Shown: piece by piece, positions 13,123 to 20,600 of the stretch
Position numbering within the stretch: the stretch's first letter is position 1
How the letters are laid out: every line of letters begins with the position of its first letter
Source: UBA11090 sp035560555
Lineage (GTDB): Bacteria > Spirochaetota > Spirochaetia > Treponematales > Rectinemataceae
Direction: 5' to 3'
NCBI GenBank assembly: GCA_035560555.1
Contig: DATMZF010000007.1
Location: 1 to 23,855, forward strand
DNA length: 23,855 bases
The notes under the pieces: generated by a model
What the model was told of the DNA's origin: nothing
The model's database searches: none
What the model saw: only the letters and a program-made list of their open reading frames with translations
Translations under genes and position numbers: made by a program

Positions 13123-14553
13123 ATGCCCGTACTAAAGCTTTTCAATACCATGGGTCGCTCCTTGCAGGAATTCAAACCTCTTCGGCCCGGAAGGGTCGGT
13201 TTTTACGGCTGCGGCCCGACGGTCTACAACTATGCCCATATCGGCAATCTGCGCACTTACATATTCGAGGATATCCTCGTGCGCACCCTGAGGCGTTTTG
13301 GCTATGAGGTGACCCATGTGATGAACGTCACCGATGTCGGCCACCTGTCCGGCGACGACGATACGGGCGAGGACAAGATGGTGCGGAGCGCGAAGGAGCG
13401 CGGCGAAAGCGTGCTTCAGATAGCCAAGTTCTACACCGACGCCTTCTTCGCCGATACGGCGCGCCTCGGCATCGATCGCCCGACCGTGGTCTGCAAGGCC
13501 ACCGAGCATGTCCAGGACATGATAGCCCTCATCCAGCGCATCGAGGCGAACGGATACACCTACATGGCTGGCGGCAATCTCTATTTCGACGTGACGAAGT
13601 TCCCGAACTATGGCGAGCTGGCCAATCTCCGCATGGACGACCTCAGGGCGGGCGCGCGCATCGAAGTGGACGAGAACAAGAAGAATCCCCACGATTTTGT
13701 CCTGTGGTTCACGAAATCCAAATTCGAGAATCAGGCGCTCATTTGGGATAGCCCCTGGGGCAGGGGCTATCCCGGCTGGCACATCGAGTGTTCGGCCATG
13801 AGCATGAAATACCTCGGCGAAACCTTCGATATCCACGCGGGCGGCATCGATCACGTGCCTGTCCACCATACGAACGAGATCGCCCAGTCCGAGGCCGCCA
13901 CGGGGAAGACCTGGGTCAACTACTGGCTCCACGCCGAATTCCTTATCCTGGACAAGGGCAAGATGTCCAAGTCGAAAGGCGGCTTCATCACGCTGCAGAG
14001 CCTCATCGATGCGGGGGTGGATCCCCTCGACTACCGTTATTTCTGCTTAGGGGGGCACTATCGCAGCCAGCTCGCCTTCTCCTGGGAAGCCATGGAACAG
14101 TCCAAGGCATCGAGGAAAGCCCTCGTCGAGAGGGTTCTCGACCTCCGCGAGAAAGCCGGCGGAAGGGTCGGCGTGGGAGTTTCCGAACTTCTCCCCGCCG
14201 CGGCGGAAAGGCTTTCGCGCTTCGACGAGGCCTTGGCGGACGATCTCTCCGCCCCTCGCGCGCTCGCCGAACTTTGGCAGCTGGTGCGGGATCCGCTGAT
14301 TCCGCCCGAACAGGCTCTCGCCGCCGCGATGGATATGGACAAGATCCTCTGCCTTGGCCTCGCCTCGGCCCGCAGGGCCGAATCTTCGGTCGACGAGGAG
14401 ACGGCCGCGCGCATAGAAGGGCTCATCGCCGAGAGGGCGGCCGCCAAGAAAGCGAAGAATTGGGCTTCGGCCGACGCCATCAGGGTGACTTTGAAGGAAA
14501 TGGGAGTCGCCCTCGAGGACGGCCCCTCCGGCACGACGTGGAAGAAGCTCTGA
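13123..14553 (+). CDS. cysS: Cysteinyl-tRNA synthetase
   Basis: CysS is the class I enzyme that activates cysteine with ATP and charges tRNA-Cys. The product is 476 residues, normal for the family. It shows FYGCGPTVYNYAHIGN at 27-42 with the zinc Cys30 and HIGN, WHIECSAMS with the second zinc Cys, GGIDHVPVHHTNEIAQSEA with further zinc ligands, and KMSKS at 280-284. ATG 13123 has a perfect AGGAGG at 13109-13114, eight bases upstream. The C-terminal helical region ends with the usual AKKAKNWASADAIR segment. The ECF sigma gene starts 30 bases after the stop, so read-through from cysS into the sigma operon is likely. I recall the same murB, cysS, sigma order in Treponema pallidum. Confidence 0.97.
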   Translation: MPVLKLFNTMGRSLQEFKPLRPGRVGFYGCGPTVYNYAHIGNLRTYIFEDILVRTLRRFGYEVTHVMNVTDVGHLSGDDDTGEDKMVRSAKERGESVLQIAKFYTDAFFADTARLGIDRPTVVCKATEHVQDMIALIQRIEANGYTYMAGGNLYFDVTKFPNYGELANLRMDDLRAGARIEVDENKKNPHDFVLWFTKSKFENQALIWDSPWGRGYPGWHIECSAMSMKYLGETFDIHAGGIDHVPVHHTNEIAQSEAATGKTWVNYWLHAEFLILDKGKMSKSKGGFITLQSLIDAGVDPLDYRYFCLGGHYRSQLAFSWEAMEQSKASRKALVERVLDLREKAGGRVGVGVSELLPAAAERLSRFDEALADDLSAPRALAELWQLVRDPLIPPEQALAAAMDMDKILCLGLASARRAESSVDEETAARIEGLIAERAAAKKAKNWASADAIRVTLKEMGVALEDGPSGTTWKKL

Positions 14554-14583
14554 CGGCATCCTCGTAACAAAAAGGACAGGACA

Positions 14584-15180
14584 TTGTTATCTACTGGTAA
14601 GCAGCAGAACGAACTCGATTTCCGCTCCATCTACGAATCGAATTGCGACATGCTGCTCAGGATCGCGTTTAGGATAACCAATTCCTCCGAAGCGGCCGAG
14701 GATGTCGTGCATGACGCCTTCGGCAAGCTCGTCGAGAAGAACATGGTGTTTCCGACGCGGAACGATGCCAAATACTGGCTCATACGTGTCGTGAAGAATG
14801 GCGCGATCAACTATGCCAAGCGGAAGGGAAGGGAGACCCGGGCATACGAAAAGTGGTGGCGCAGCGAGGCTTCGCCCATCGAGGATTCGGAGGCGGGCTC
14901 CTTCTCCATCAAGGAGACGGGGACCGAAGCCGGCATACAACCCTCCGTGGAAGAAGAGGTGTTGCGGCAGGAATCCTCCGAAGAGATAAAGCAGCTCCTC
15001 TACACCCTTCCGGAAAAACTGAGAATGGTGCTCATTCTCAAGGAATATGGCGGTATGAATTATAGAGAGATCGGCAAAGTGCTTGGAATAAGCGAAGGCA
15101 ATGTGAAAGTGCGCGCTTTCCGCGCCAGGGAAGCCCTTCTTGTGCGGTTGAGCCGGGAGGATGGCCATGTGTCCAGATGA
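14584..15180 (+). CDS. ECF-type RNA polymerase sigma factor
   Basis: This is a 198-residue sigma-70 family factor of the extracytoplasmic-function class. Sigma region 2 covers about residues 12-83 (AAEDVVHDAFGKLVE, then YWLIRVVKNGAINYAKR). Region 4 covers about 133-188 (TLPEKLRMVLILKEY and the helix-turn-helix NYREIGKVLGISEGNVKVR). The linker between them (85-130) is unusually long, acidic and Ser-rich. The start appears to be TTG 14584, with AAAGGA at 14571-14576 seven bases upstream; the first in-frame ATG would remove part of region 2. The gene's end overlaps the anti-sigma gene by 14 bases, which implies translational coupling. It probably directs RNA polymerase to an envelope-related regulon when released by the anti-sigma factor. 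Targets cannot be read from this window. Confidence 0.92.
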   Translation: MLSTGKQQNELDFRSIYESNCDMLLRIAFRITNSSEAAEDVVHDAFGKLVEKNMVFPTRNDAKYWLIRVVKNGAINYAKRKGRETRAYEKWWRSEASPIEDSEAGSFSIKETGTEAGIQPSVEEEVLRQESSEEIKQLLYTLPEKLRMVLILKEYGGMNYREIGKVLGISEGNVKVRAFRAREALLVRLSREDGHVSR

Positions 15181-15769
15181 TGCGCTTCTGTCCGCCTTTG
15201 TGGACGATGAAGTTCCCTCCCCATGGAAAGAAAGGATGGAGACACATGTAGCCGGATGCCGGCGCTGTTCCGAAAAGACCGTGGCATTTCGTGCGCTCAA
15301 GCGATCCCTTCTCGCCATAGATGGCGAAGCCGAAATGAAGGCTCTGTCTGTGGCCAAGTCACGCATCGCGGCGTCGATCGATTTTGGCGCGATGGATCGA
15401 AACCCCGGAACGGGCGTATTCGAACGCCTCGGCCGCCTCTGGACCCAGCGCGTTCCTCTGCCCATGCCCTTTCTCGCGGCCAGTCTTCTGGCCATCGTGT
15501 TCATGATAGGAGTTAGTTTAGGCCTCTTCACGCCATTCACCAACAGGGCGGCCCTGATGGCCTCGGCGTCCAAGACGATCGCGCCACAGGCGGCCACGCT
15601 CGAGATGATCGCCCAGTATATGAAACAGTCTTCCTCGGTGGAGCCTCTCATGATCGAAATGCCCCAGGAATCAGTATTCAGCCAGCTCGGCAATCCCGTT
15701 GTCGTCTCTTCGCCCGATCCGGCCATCCAGGAAATCACGACGATTTCCTATGAGGGATCAACGCGGTGA
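15167..15769 (+). CDS. Zinc-finger anti-sigma factor (ZAS family), membrane-anchored
   Basis: From ATG 15167 the protein has 200 residues. An earlier ATG at 15161 directly abuts the GGGAGG (15155-15160), so the later one, six bases away, is the better start. The N-terminus carries the ZAS zinc signature: Cys2, 24 residues, then His27-x3-Cys31-x2-Cys34. A single hydrophobic helix lies near residues 103-121 (LAASLLAIVFMIGVSLGLF region), and the remaining 80 or so residues would be periplasmic. The predicted role is to bind and hold the cognate sigma factor at the inner membrane until an envelope signal or redox change releases it. Its gene overlaps the sigma gene upstream by 14 bases and the next gene by 4 bases (GTGA). 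Confidence 0.9.
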   Translation: MCPDDALLSAFVDDEVPSPWKERMETHVAGCRRCSEKTVAFRALKRSLLAIDGEAEMKALSVAKSRIAASIDFGAMDRNPGTGVFERLGRLWTQRVPLPMPFLAASLLAIVFMIGVSLGLFTPFTNRAALMASASKTIAPQAATLEMIAQYMKQSSSVEPLMIEMPQESVFSQLGNPVVVSSPDPAIQEITTISYEGSTR

Positions 15770-16455
15770 ACAGTCCCAATTCCCTCAGGATGGCGAGATT
15801 GCTGCGCTATCCGCTTCTCATGGCCTTCATGTGCGCCGGCTTTATCGCGGGCGCACAGAGCCCCGCCCAGCCTCTCCAAGGGAAGCCAGAACCTCTCCCC
15901 CCCAAACGCACCGAGCCTTCTCCCTCCCGAAAGGCAGAAGCCGACACGTCCCCGGAATTGATGTTCCGAGTCCGCTCGGCTTTTTCACTGACGCCCGATA
16001 TGCTGCGCACGCTCCAGACAAAGACGCCTGAAAACGGCGCGTCCTCGGGCGCGGCCGCGGCGGGCGCCGCTGGCTCCAAACCCGCGGCGCCGCTGACAGA
16101 GGCCGCCAAGGCCGCGACGCCCCCGAACGATGCTTCCAAGAACATCGCCTGGGGTGAAACGCTCGCGAGATCGCTGCCATTCGCGGCTCCGCTCGACCTG
16201 CGCCTCGTGGGAAAGAATGTCGTCGTGCTCATACAGATCGTGCCCGTCGCGCTGCGCGCCGCCATCATCGACCTCATCGTGCAGGGCTTGGTGTGGGTGA
16301 AGATGCCGGACGATTCGCTCTCCTTTAAGACGACGGTCCAGTCCCTGAGCCTTTCCCTTGGATCCCGGCTCTATTTTTATCCCCTGGGCTTCGATGCCAA
16401 GGATGGAGCGCCGATCGCCGTGGAGATCAGGGTAGACAAGCTGTCCAACCCATAA
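15766..16455 (+). CDS. Exported Pro/Ala-rich protein of the ECF sigma operon
   Basis: The product is 229 residues from GTG 15766, whose codon overlaps the anti-sigma stop (GTGA); AGGG at 15753-15756 is the likely ribosome binding site. Residues 10-30 form a signal peptide with a probable cleavage after AGA. Residues about 32-130 are rich in Pro, Ala, Ser and Lys and look disordered. Residues about 130-229 form a compact, beta-rich domain (VVVLIQIVPVALRAAIIDLIVQ region, then alternating strands) that I do not recognise. No enzymatic motif is visible. The tight coupling to the sigma/anti-sigma pair suggests a periplasmic partner in sensing or in the response. This is inference from gene order only. 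Confidence 0.75.
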   Translation: MNSPNSLRMARLLRYPLLMAFMCAGFIAGAQSPAQPLQGKPEPLPPKRTEPSPSRKAEADTSPELMFRVRSAFSLTPDMLRTLQTKTPENGASSGAAAAGAAGSKPAAPLTEAAKAATPPNDASKNIAWGETLARSLPFAAPLDLRLVGKNVVVLIQIVPVALRAAIIDLIVQGLVWVKMPDDSLSFKTTVQSLSLSLGSRLYFYPLGFDAKDGAPIAVEIRVDKLSNP

Positions 16456-16500
16456 TCCGATGAAAACCCCACACGTTGCCGACGGGAAAGAGAAACGCGG

Positions 16501-18162
16501 ATGATCGGAAAGACGCGCGGGAAAGTCGCCGGCATCGTCGTTCTCACGCTCGCCATCGCTGCCGCCTCATACTGGCGGCTGGAGGCGCCGCGCATCTTTT
16601 CTGTCGATCCCCTGGCCTTCACGCCGGGCGAGATCGTCGTCATCAGGGGCCAGAATTTTGGAGCGGCGAGGGAAAACCGGAGAGTTCTCCTGGATTCCTC
16701 ACCCCTCACCCAATCCTCGTACATATCATGGAGCGACGACGAGATAGCGTTGCGCCTTCCCGCCTCGGTCGATTCGGGTCTTCTCCAGGTGATAGCGCCG
16801 CTTGGAAGCAGCAACGCGGAGATCGTTATCGGCGCCGACCGGCTTCCCGAAAAGCCGGAAAACGCGGTTCAAGCTGCGGCCGGTCCTTCCATCATGGCGG
16901 TGAATCCCGCCGAGGCGTCCGTGGGTTCCCTCGTGGAAATAGACGGCATCAACTTCGGATCGAATGTGCAGTTCAGCGATGTGCGGTTTTCAAGGAATGC
17001 GGTGGATGTGGATTTGGGCGGCACGGACGCCGCGACGCCTTCCTCGGCGAAGAGTGGGGCCGGGGACTACGTGGAACCTGAGGAACCCAGTCTCATGTAC
17101 GAAAGCTGGGATGACAAGAGCATCGCCGTCCGCGTTCCCGAGGGCGCCGGTTCGGGGACTGTTGTCGTCAGCACACCCCAGGGCGAATCCGCGCCTTTCA
17201 CCTTCCGCGTGAAACAGGGGTCAGGGTCGAAATATCTCTACGATCCGGCGGTCTACTCAATACAGCTAAAAATCAGGATACGAAAACCGGACGCGAAAGC
17301 GCCGGGTACGATAGTCCTCTACGTTCCCAATCTGGCGACTTCCTTTTCGCAGAGCCTTGATTCCATACAGGAAGAGGATCCCAAACCCTACATGGGCGAT
17401 TATGGGAAGGTGGCTGTCTTCAAGATTTCGGACTTTGAGGAAAGCGATATGGTGGTCAGCAGAACCGCCCTCGTCACGGTCCACGGCGTGGAGAGCGACC
17501 TGGCCGCCTACAGCGACAGTTTCGCGAATGGCAAGCCGCCCCCCTTCCTGAAAGCCTATGTGACCGAGGACAGCCTCGTGCCCTCGGCGGCCAAGGAAAT
17601 ACTGACCCTCATCGCGAAGGTGGCGGGAAAAGAAAGGAATCTTCAGAAAAAAGCGCTTCTTATCCGGAACTGGCTCGCGAAAAGCATCGCGTGGAAAGCC
17701 AGCCAGGGAGCGAGGGATACGCCATTGTCGGCGCTAAAGGAAGGCAAGGCCGCTTCAAAACCCTACGCGCTCCTCGCTTCGGCGCTCTTCAGGGCGTCGG
17801 GAATTCCCGCCCTGCCCATATCGGGATTCCTCGTGAGGAAAGATGGCGTGACCATCCCTCATTTCTGGATGGAGTACTATCTCCCCGCGGTGGGTTGGAT
17901 ACCCTACGATCCCGTACTCGCTCTGGGATCTCGGCCTTCGGGGTTCGACGCCGCTCTCGACGATCCTGATCATTATTTCGGATCGCTCGACAACCGGCAC
18001 ATCGCCATCTCCAGAGGCCTGACGGAGGTGGCCCCCCTTCTTGGGGGATCCGACACGCAGACCGCAAAGGCCCAGTGGTCGTTTCAGACCCTGTTTGAGG
18101 AATCGATAGGCGGCGCCTATTCGAGCGCTTGGCAGGAAGCCGAAATAACGGGATCCTACTGA
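16501..18162 (+). CDS. Membrane-anchored TIG plus transglutaminase-like protein lacking the catalytic Cys
   Basis: The product has 553 residues. A single N-terminal hydrophobic helix (8-26) anchors it or acts as an uncleaved signal. Two IPT/TIG-type Ig domains follow at about 28-112 and 127-238 (each with an NFG turn), then a beta-rich domain (245-360) of the kind that precedes transglutaminase cores. The transglutaminase-like core spans about 365-475: the ALLASALFRASGIPA segment, HFWMEYYLP with His454, and GWIPYDP with Asp470. The nucleophile position, 12 residues before the Arg of LFRASGIP, is Ser419, and the whole protein has no Cys. It is therefore probably a non-catalytic binding protein, or at least not a Cys-dependent one. 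It is the fourth gene after the sigma factor, 45 bases behind the exported protein, and may be part of the same operon. The start has only a weak ribosome binding site. Confidence 0.82.
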   Translation: MIGKTRGKVAGIVVLTLAIAAASYWRLEAPRIFSVDPLAFTPGEIVVIRGQNFGAARENRRVLLDSSPLTQSSYISWSDDEIALRLPASVDSGLLQVIAPLGSSNAEIVIGADRLPEKPENAVQAAAGPSIMAVNPAEASVGSLVEIDGINFGSNVQFSDVRFSRNAVDVDLGGTDAATPSSAKSGAGDYVEPEEPSLMYESWDDKSIAVRVPEGAGSGTVVVSTPQGESAPFTFRVKQGSGSKYLYDPAVYSIQLKIRIRKPDAKAPGTIVLYVPNLATSFSQSLDSIQEEDPKPYMGDYGKVAVFKISDFEESDMVVSRTALVTVHGVESDLAAYSDSFANGKPPPFLKAYVTEDSLVPSAAKEILTLIAKVAGKERNLQKKALLIRNWLAKSIAWKASQGARDTPLSALKEGKAASKPYALLASALFRASGIPALPISGFLVRKDGVTIPHFWMEYYLPAVGWIPYDPVLALGSRPSGFDAALDDPDHYFGSLDNRHIAISRGLTEVAPLLGGSDTQTAKAQWSFQTLFEESIGGAYSSAWQEAEITGSY

Positions 18163-18180
18163 AAGCGGGGCCGCCCGCGG

Positions 18181-18243
18181 TGGCCGAAAGTTATTTCGCA
18201 TTGTATACTGCCGGTCATATCAGGATGAATTCATGCGAGGAGG
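18181..18243 (+). promoter_or_regulatory. Putative glyA promoter and ribosome binding site
   Basis: TATACT at 18204-18209 is a good -10 box; the -35 position 17 bases upstream is TGGCCG (18181-18186), a poor match. AGGAGG (18238-18243) is a perfect Shine-Dalgarno and ends four bases before ATG 18248. A GCGGG/CCCGC mini-hairpin at 18165-18178 just after the previous stop has no T-run and is not called as a terminator. Confidence 0.5.
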
Positions 18244-18247
18244 CTCT

Positions 18248-19528
18248 ATGGCGACGATTGAATCCTTCGATCCGGAATTGTGGTCGGCGATGCGGGGCGA
18301 GATGGCGCGCCAGCGCGACAAGCTCGAACTCATAGCCAGCGAAAACTATACTTCACGCGCGGTCCTCGAGGCCGTGGGTTCGGTGCTCACCAATAAATAC
18401 GCCGAGGGTTATCCGGGCAAGCGCTACTATGGCGGATGCGAGTTCGTCGACATGGCGGAGAACCTCGCAAGGGACAGGGCCAAGGCGCTTTTCGGCTCGG
18501 ATCACGCCAACGTCCAGCCCCATTCGGGCAGCCAGGCCAACATGGGCGTGCTCTTCGCGGCCCTCAACCCCGGCGACACGATACTCGGCATGGATCTCGC
18601 GCACGGCGGTCACCTGACGCATGGCGCGCCCGTCTCCTTCTCCGGGAAGCTGTACAACGTCGTCCGCTATGGCGTGAAGCGCGACACCGAGACGATCGAT
18701 TACGATCAGGTAGCCCAGCTCGCCAGGGAGCATAAGCCCAGGATGATCATCGCGGGCGCCTCCGCCTACTCTCGCGTCATAGATTTCGACGCCTTCAGGC
18801 GCATCGCCGACGAGGTGGGAGCCTATCTCATGGTGGATATGGCACATATAGCCGGACTCGTCGCCACGGGCAGGCACCCGAGCCCGATAGCCATCGCCGA
18901 CTTCACCACGACGACGACGCACAAAACGCTCCGCGGCCCGCGCGGCGGCATGATTTTCGTCGGCCGCGACCGCGAGAACGACCGCGGGATCAAGACGCCG
19001 AAGGGCGAGATCAAGAAATGGTCGGAGGTCGTCGACTCGACCATCATGCCCGGCATCCAGGGCGGACCGCTCATGCACGTCATCGCAGGCAAGGCCGTGG
19101 CCCTCAAGGAAGCCCAGGGACCCGAGTTCGTCGAATACATCGACAGGGTGATCGCGAACGCGGCCACGCTCTCCAGGGCCCTCTCCGCGGGCGGAGCGCG
19201 AATCGTCTCGGGCGGCACCGACAACCACCTCATGCTCGTCGACCTGAGCCCCTTGGGCATAACGGGCAAGGAATCCGAAAAATGGCTGGACGCCGCCAAC
19301 ATCACGGTCAACAAGAACGGCATCCCCTTCGACCAGAAAGGCCCCTTCGTGACCTCGGGCATACGCGTCGGATCGCCGGCGGTGACGACAAGGGGAATGG
19401 GACCGGCCGAAATGGAGACCATCGGCGGCTTCATCATGGACGTGCTGAAATCGAAGGGCGACGAGGCCGTTATAGGACGCGTCAAGGAAGCCGTGCTCAG
19501 TCTGACGGCGCGCTTCCCGCTTCCCTGA
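18248..19528 (+). CDS. glyA: Serine hydroxymethyltransferase
   Basis: GlyA is the PLP-dependent enzyme that interconverts serine and glycine with tetrahydrofolate, feeding one-carbon metabolism in the cytoplasm. From ATG 18248 the protein has 426 residues, normal for the family. An upstream in-frame ATG at 18233 lies before the AGGAGG (18238-18243) and is less likely. Diagnostic features are LELIASENYTS near the N-terminus, NKYAEGYPGKRYYGG (49-63), VQPHSGSQAN (89-98), VDMAHIAGLVA (196-206), TTTTHKT with the PLP-binding Lys226, and PFVTSGIRVGSPA near the C-terminus. After GGMIFVGR there is a stretch of charged residues (about 239-262) that is longer than in the E. coli enzyme. The QueG-like gene starts seven bases after the stop. 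Confidence 0.97.
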   Translation: MATIESFDPELWSAMRGEMARQRDKLELIASENYTSRAVLEAVGSVLTNKYAEGYPGKRYYGGCEFVDMAENLARDRAKALFGSDHANVQPHSGSQANMGVLFAALNPGDTILGMDLAHGGHLTHGAPVSFSGKLYNVVRYGVKRDTETIDYDQVAQLAREHKPRMIIAGASAYSRVIDFDAFRRIADEVGAYLMVDMAHIAGLVATGRHPSPIAIADFTTTTTHKTLRGPRGGMIFVGRDRENDRGIKTPKGEIKKWSEVVDSTIMPGIQGGPLMHVIAGKAVALKEAQGPEFVEYIDRVIANAATLSRALSAGGARIVSGGTDNHLMLVDLSPLGITGKESEKWLDAANITVNKNGIPFDQKGPFVTSGIRVGSPAVTTRGMGPAEMETIGGFIMDVLKSKGDEAVIGRVKEAVLSLTARFPLP

Positions 19529-19535
19529 TCCCTCC

Positions 19536-20564
19536 ATGAACCAAGGCGCAGCGGAGCGCCCCGGCGCCGGCGGCGCGGGGGGCTCCGCGCTCGTGCGGAG
19601 CCTCCTCGCGGCGAGCCTCGCCGCCGAGGGCTTCTACGGCATCGCTTTTCTTCCCCGCGAATCCTTCATGGAAACCCTCGCCGCCGCCGCCGCGCCGGAG
19701 GCGGCGAGGCGCAAGTACGATGTCGATTCAGTCGAGAGCGTCGCCGTCCTCGCGCTGCGATACGGCGAGGGCGATTATCCCACGCCGCCCTGGGCTGACG
19801 CGCGACCGGGCGAGACCATGGGCTCGCCTCCGCTCAGGATAGCCAGGTTCGCCAGGGCGAACTGGTACAGTGAACTCTCCGGGAGAATGCTCTCCGCTGT
19901 CGCGCGCACGATCGCCGACGCGGCGAAAAAAGGTCTCGTTCTGCCTTCCGCCCGGAAATGGCACAGGCTCGTCAATTCAGGACTGCCGGAAAAACCGCTA
20001 GCCGTGAAGGCCGGCCTGGGATGGATGGGCAAAAACACGATTCTTATCGCCAGACGCGGCGCGGAAGGAAAGCTCTCAAGCCATCCAGAATACTCCTCGG
20101 CTGTCGCGCTTGGACTCCTGCTCTGCCCCGTGGACCTGGAACCCGCCGTGCCGGTTCCTCTCGGGAATCTCTGCGGAGAATGCGGGCGCTGCGTCGACGC
20201 CTGCCCGACGGGCGCCCTGGGCGAGGGCCGCGGGATCGACGAGGAGGAAGGGAGGGCCTTCCGATACGACAGGAAGCGCTGCATACAGCACTGGACCACT
20301 CTGGACGAAGCCCCTCCCCCTGATATAAAGGCCGCATGGAACGGGAGACTCTACGGCTGCGACAGCTGCCTCGAAGCCTGCCCGCATTTCAGGACCGACC
20401 CCCTGGCGGACTGCGGCATCGGCCGTCTGGGACCTTCCCTGCCAGCGCGCTATTTCACGGAACACGATGACGGCGTCATTCGGCGCGATCTTGAGGGATC
20501 GGCGCTCGGCATGGCCTGGATGTCGATCGAAGCGTTCAGGCGCAGCGCGCGGTGGGCCATCTAG
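19536..20564 (+). CDS. QueG-like double [4Fe-4S] protein (epoxyqueuosine reductase family, divergent)
   Basis: The 342-residue product has the QueG layout: an N-terminal cobalamin-binding-type region (DUF1730-like), the AVKAGLGWMGKNTILI segment (156-171), and eight Cys in two [4Fe-4S] motifs: C213, C216, C219, C223 and C249, C275, C278, C282. QueG reduces epoxyqueuosine to queuosine in tRNA wobble positions. Here, however, the conserved VDxxP segment reads VNSGLP, so the expected active-site Asp is Asn147, and the usual GRDYH is ANWYSEL (108-114). The C-terminal HEAT-like extension of longer QueG proteins is absent. It is either a diverged QueG or a paralogue with another reductive role. ATG 19536 lies seven bases after glyA and has no Shine-Dalgarno, so translation may be coupled to glyA. 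Confidence 0.8.
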   Translation: MNQGAAERPGAGGAGGSALVRSLLAASLAAEGFYGIAFLPRESFMETLAAAAAPEAARRKYDVDSVESVAVLALRYGEGDYPTPPWADARPGETMGSPPLRIARFARANWYSELSGRMLSAVARTIADAAKKGLVLPSARKWHRLVNSGLPEKPLAVKAGLGWMGKNTILIARRGAEGKLSSHPEYSSAVALGLLLCPVDLEPAVPVPLGNLCGECGRCVDACPTGALGEGRGIDEEEGRAFRYDRKRCIQHWTTLDEAPPPDIKAAWNGRLYGCDSCLEACPHFRTDPLADCGIGRLGPSLPARYFTEHDDGVIRRDLEGSALGMAWMSIEAFRRSARWAI

Positions 20565-20582
20565 GCTGATTTTTTCTTTCCG

Positions 20583-20600
20583 GGCCGCTATACTGGCCGC
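20583..20600 (+). promoter_or_regulatory. Putative epmA promoter giving a leaderless message
   Basis: TATACT (20589-20594) is flanked on both sides by GGCCGC (20583-20588 and 20595-20600) and ends only six bases before ATG 20601. Transcription initiating the usual six to seven bases after the -10 box would start at the start codon. No Shine-Dalgarno is present. The -35 position is CTGATT (20566-20571), a weak match. Confidence 0.4.

Noticed and set aside
18165..18178. GCGGG/CCCGC hairpin after the TIG/transglutaminase-like gene as a terminator
   Set aside because: The stem has only five pairs and no T-run follows.
18353..19537. Open frame of 394 codons on the minus strand over glyA
   Set aside because: It is the complement of a certain serine hydroxymethyltransferase gene and shows no family motif.
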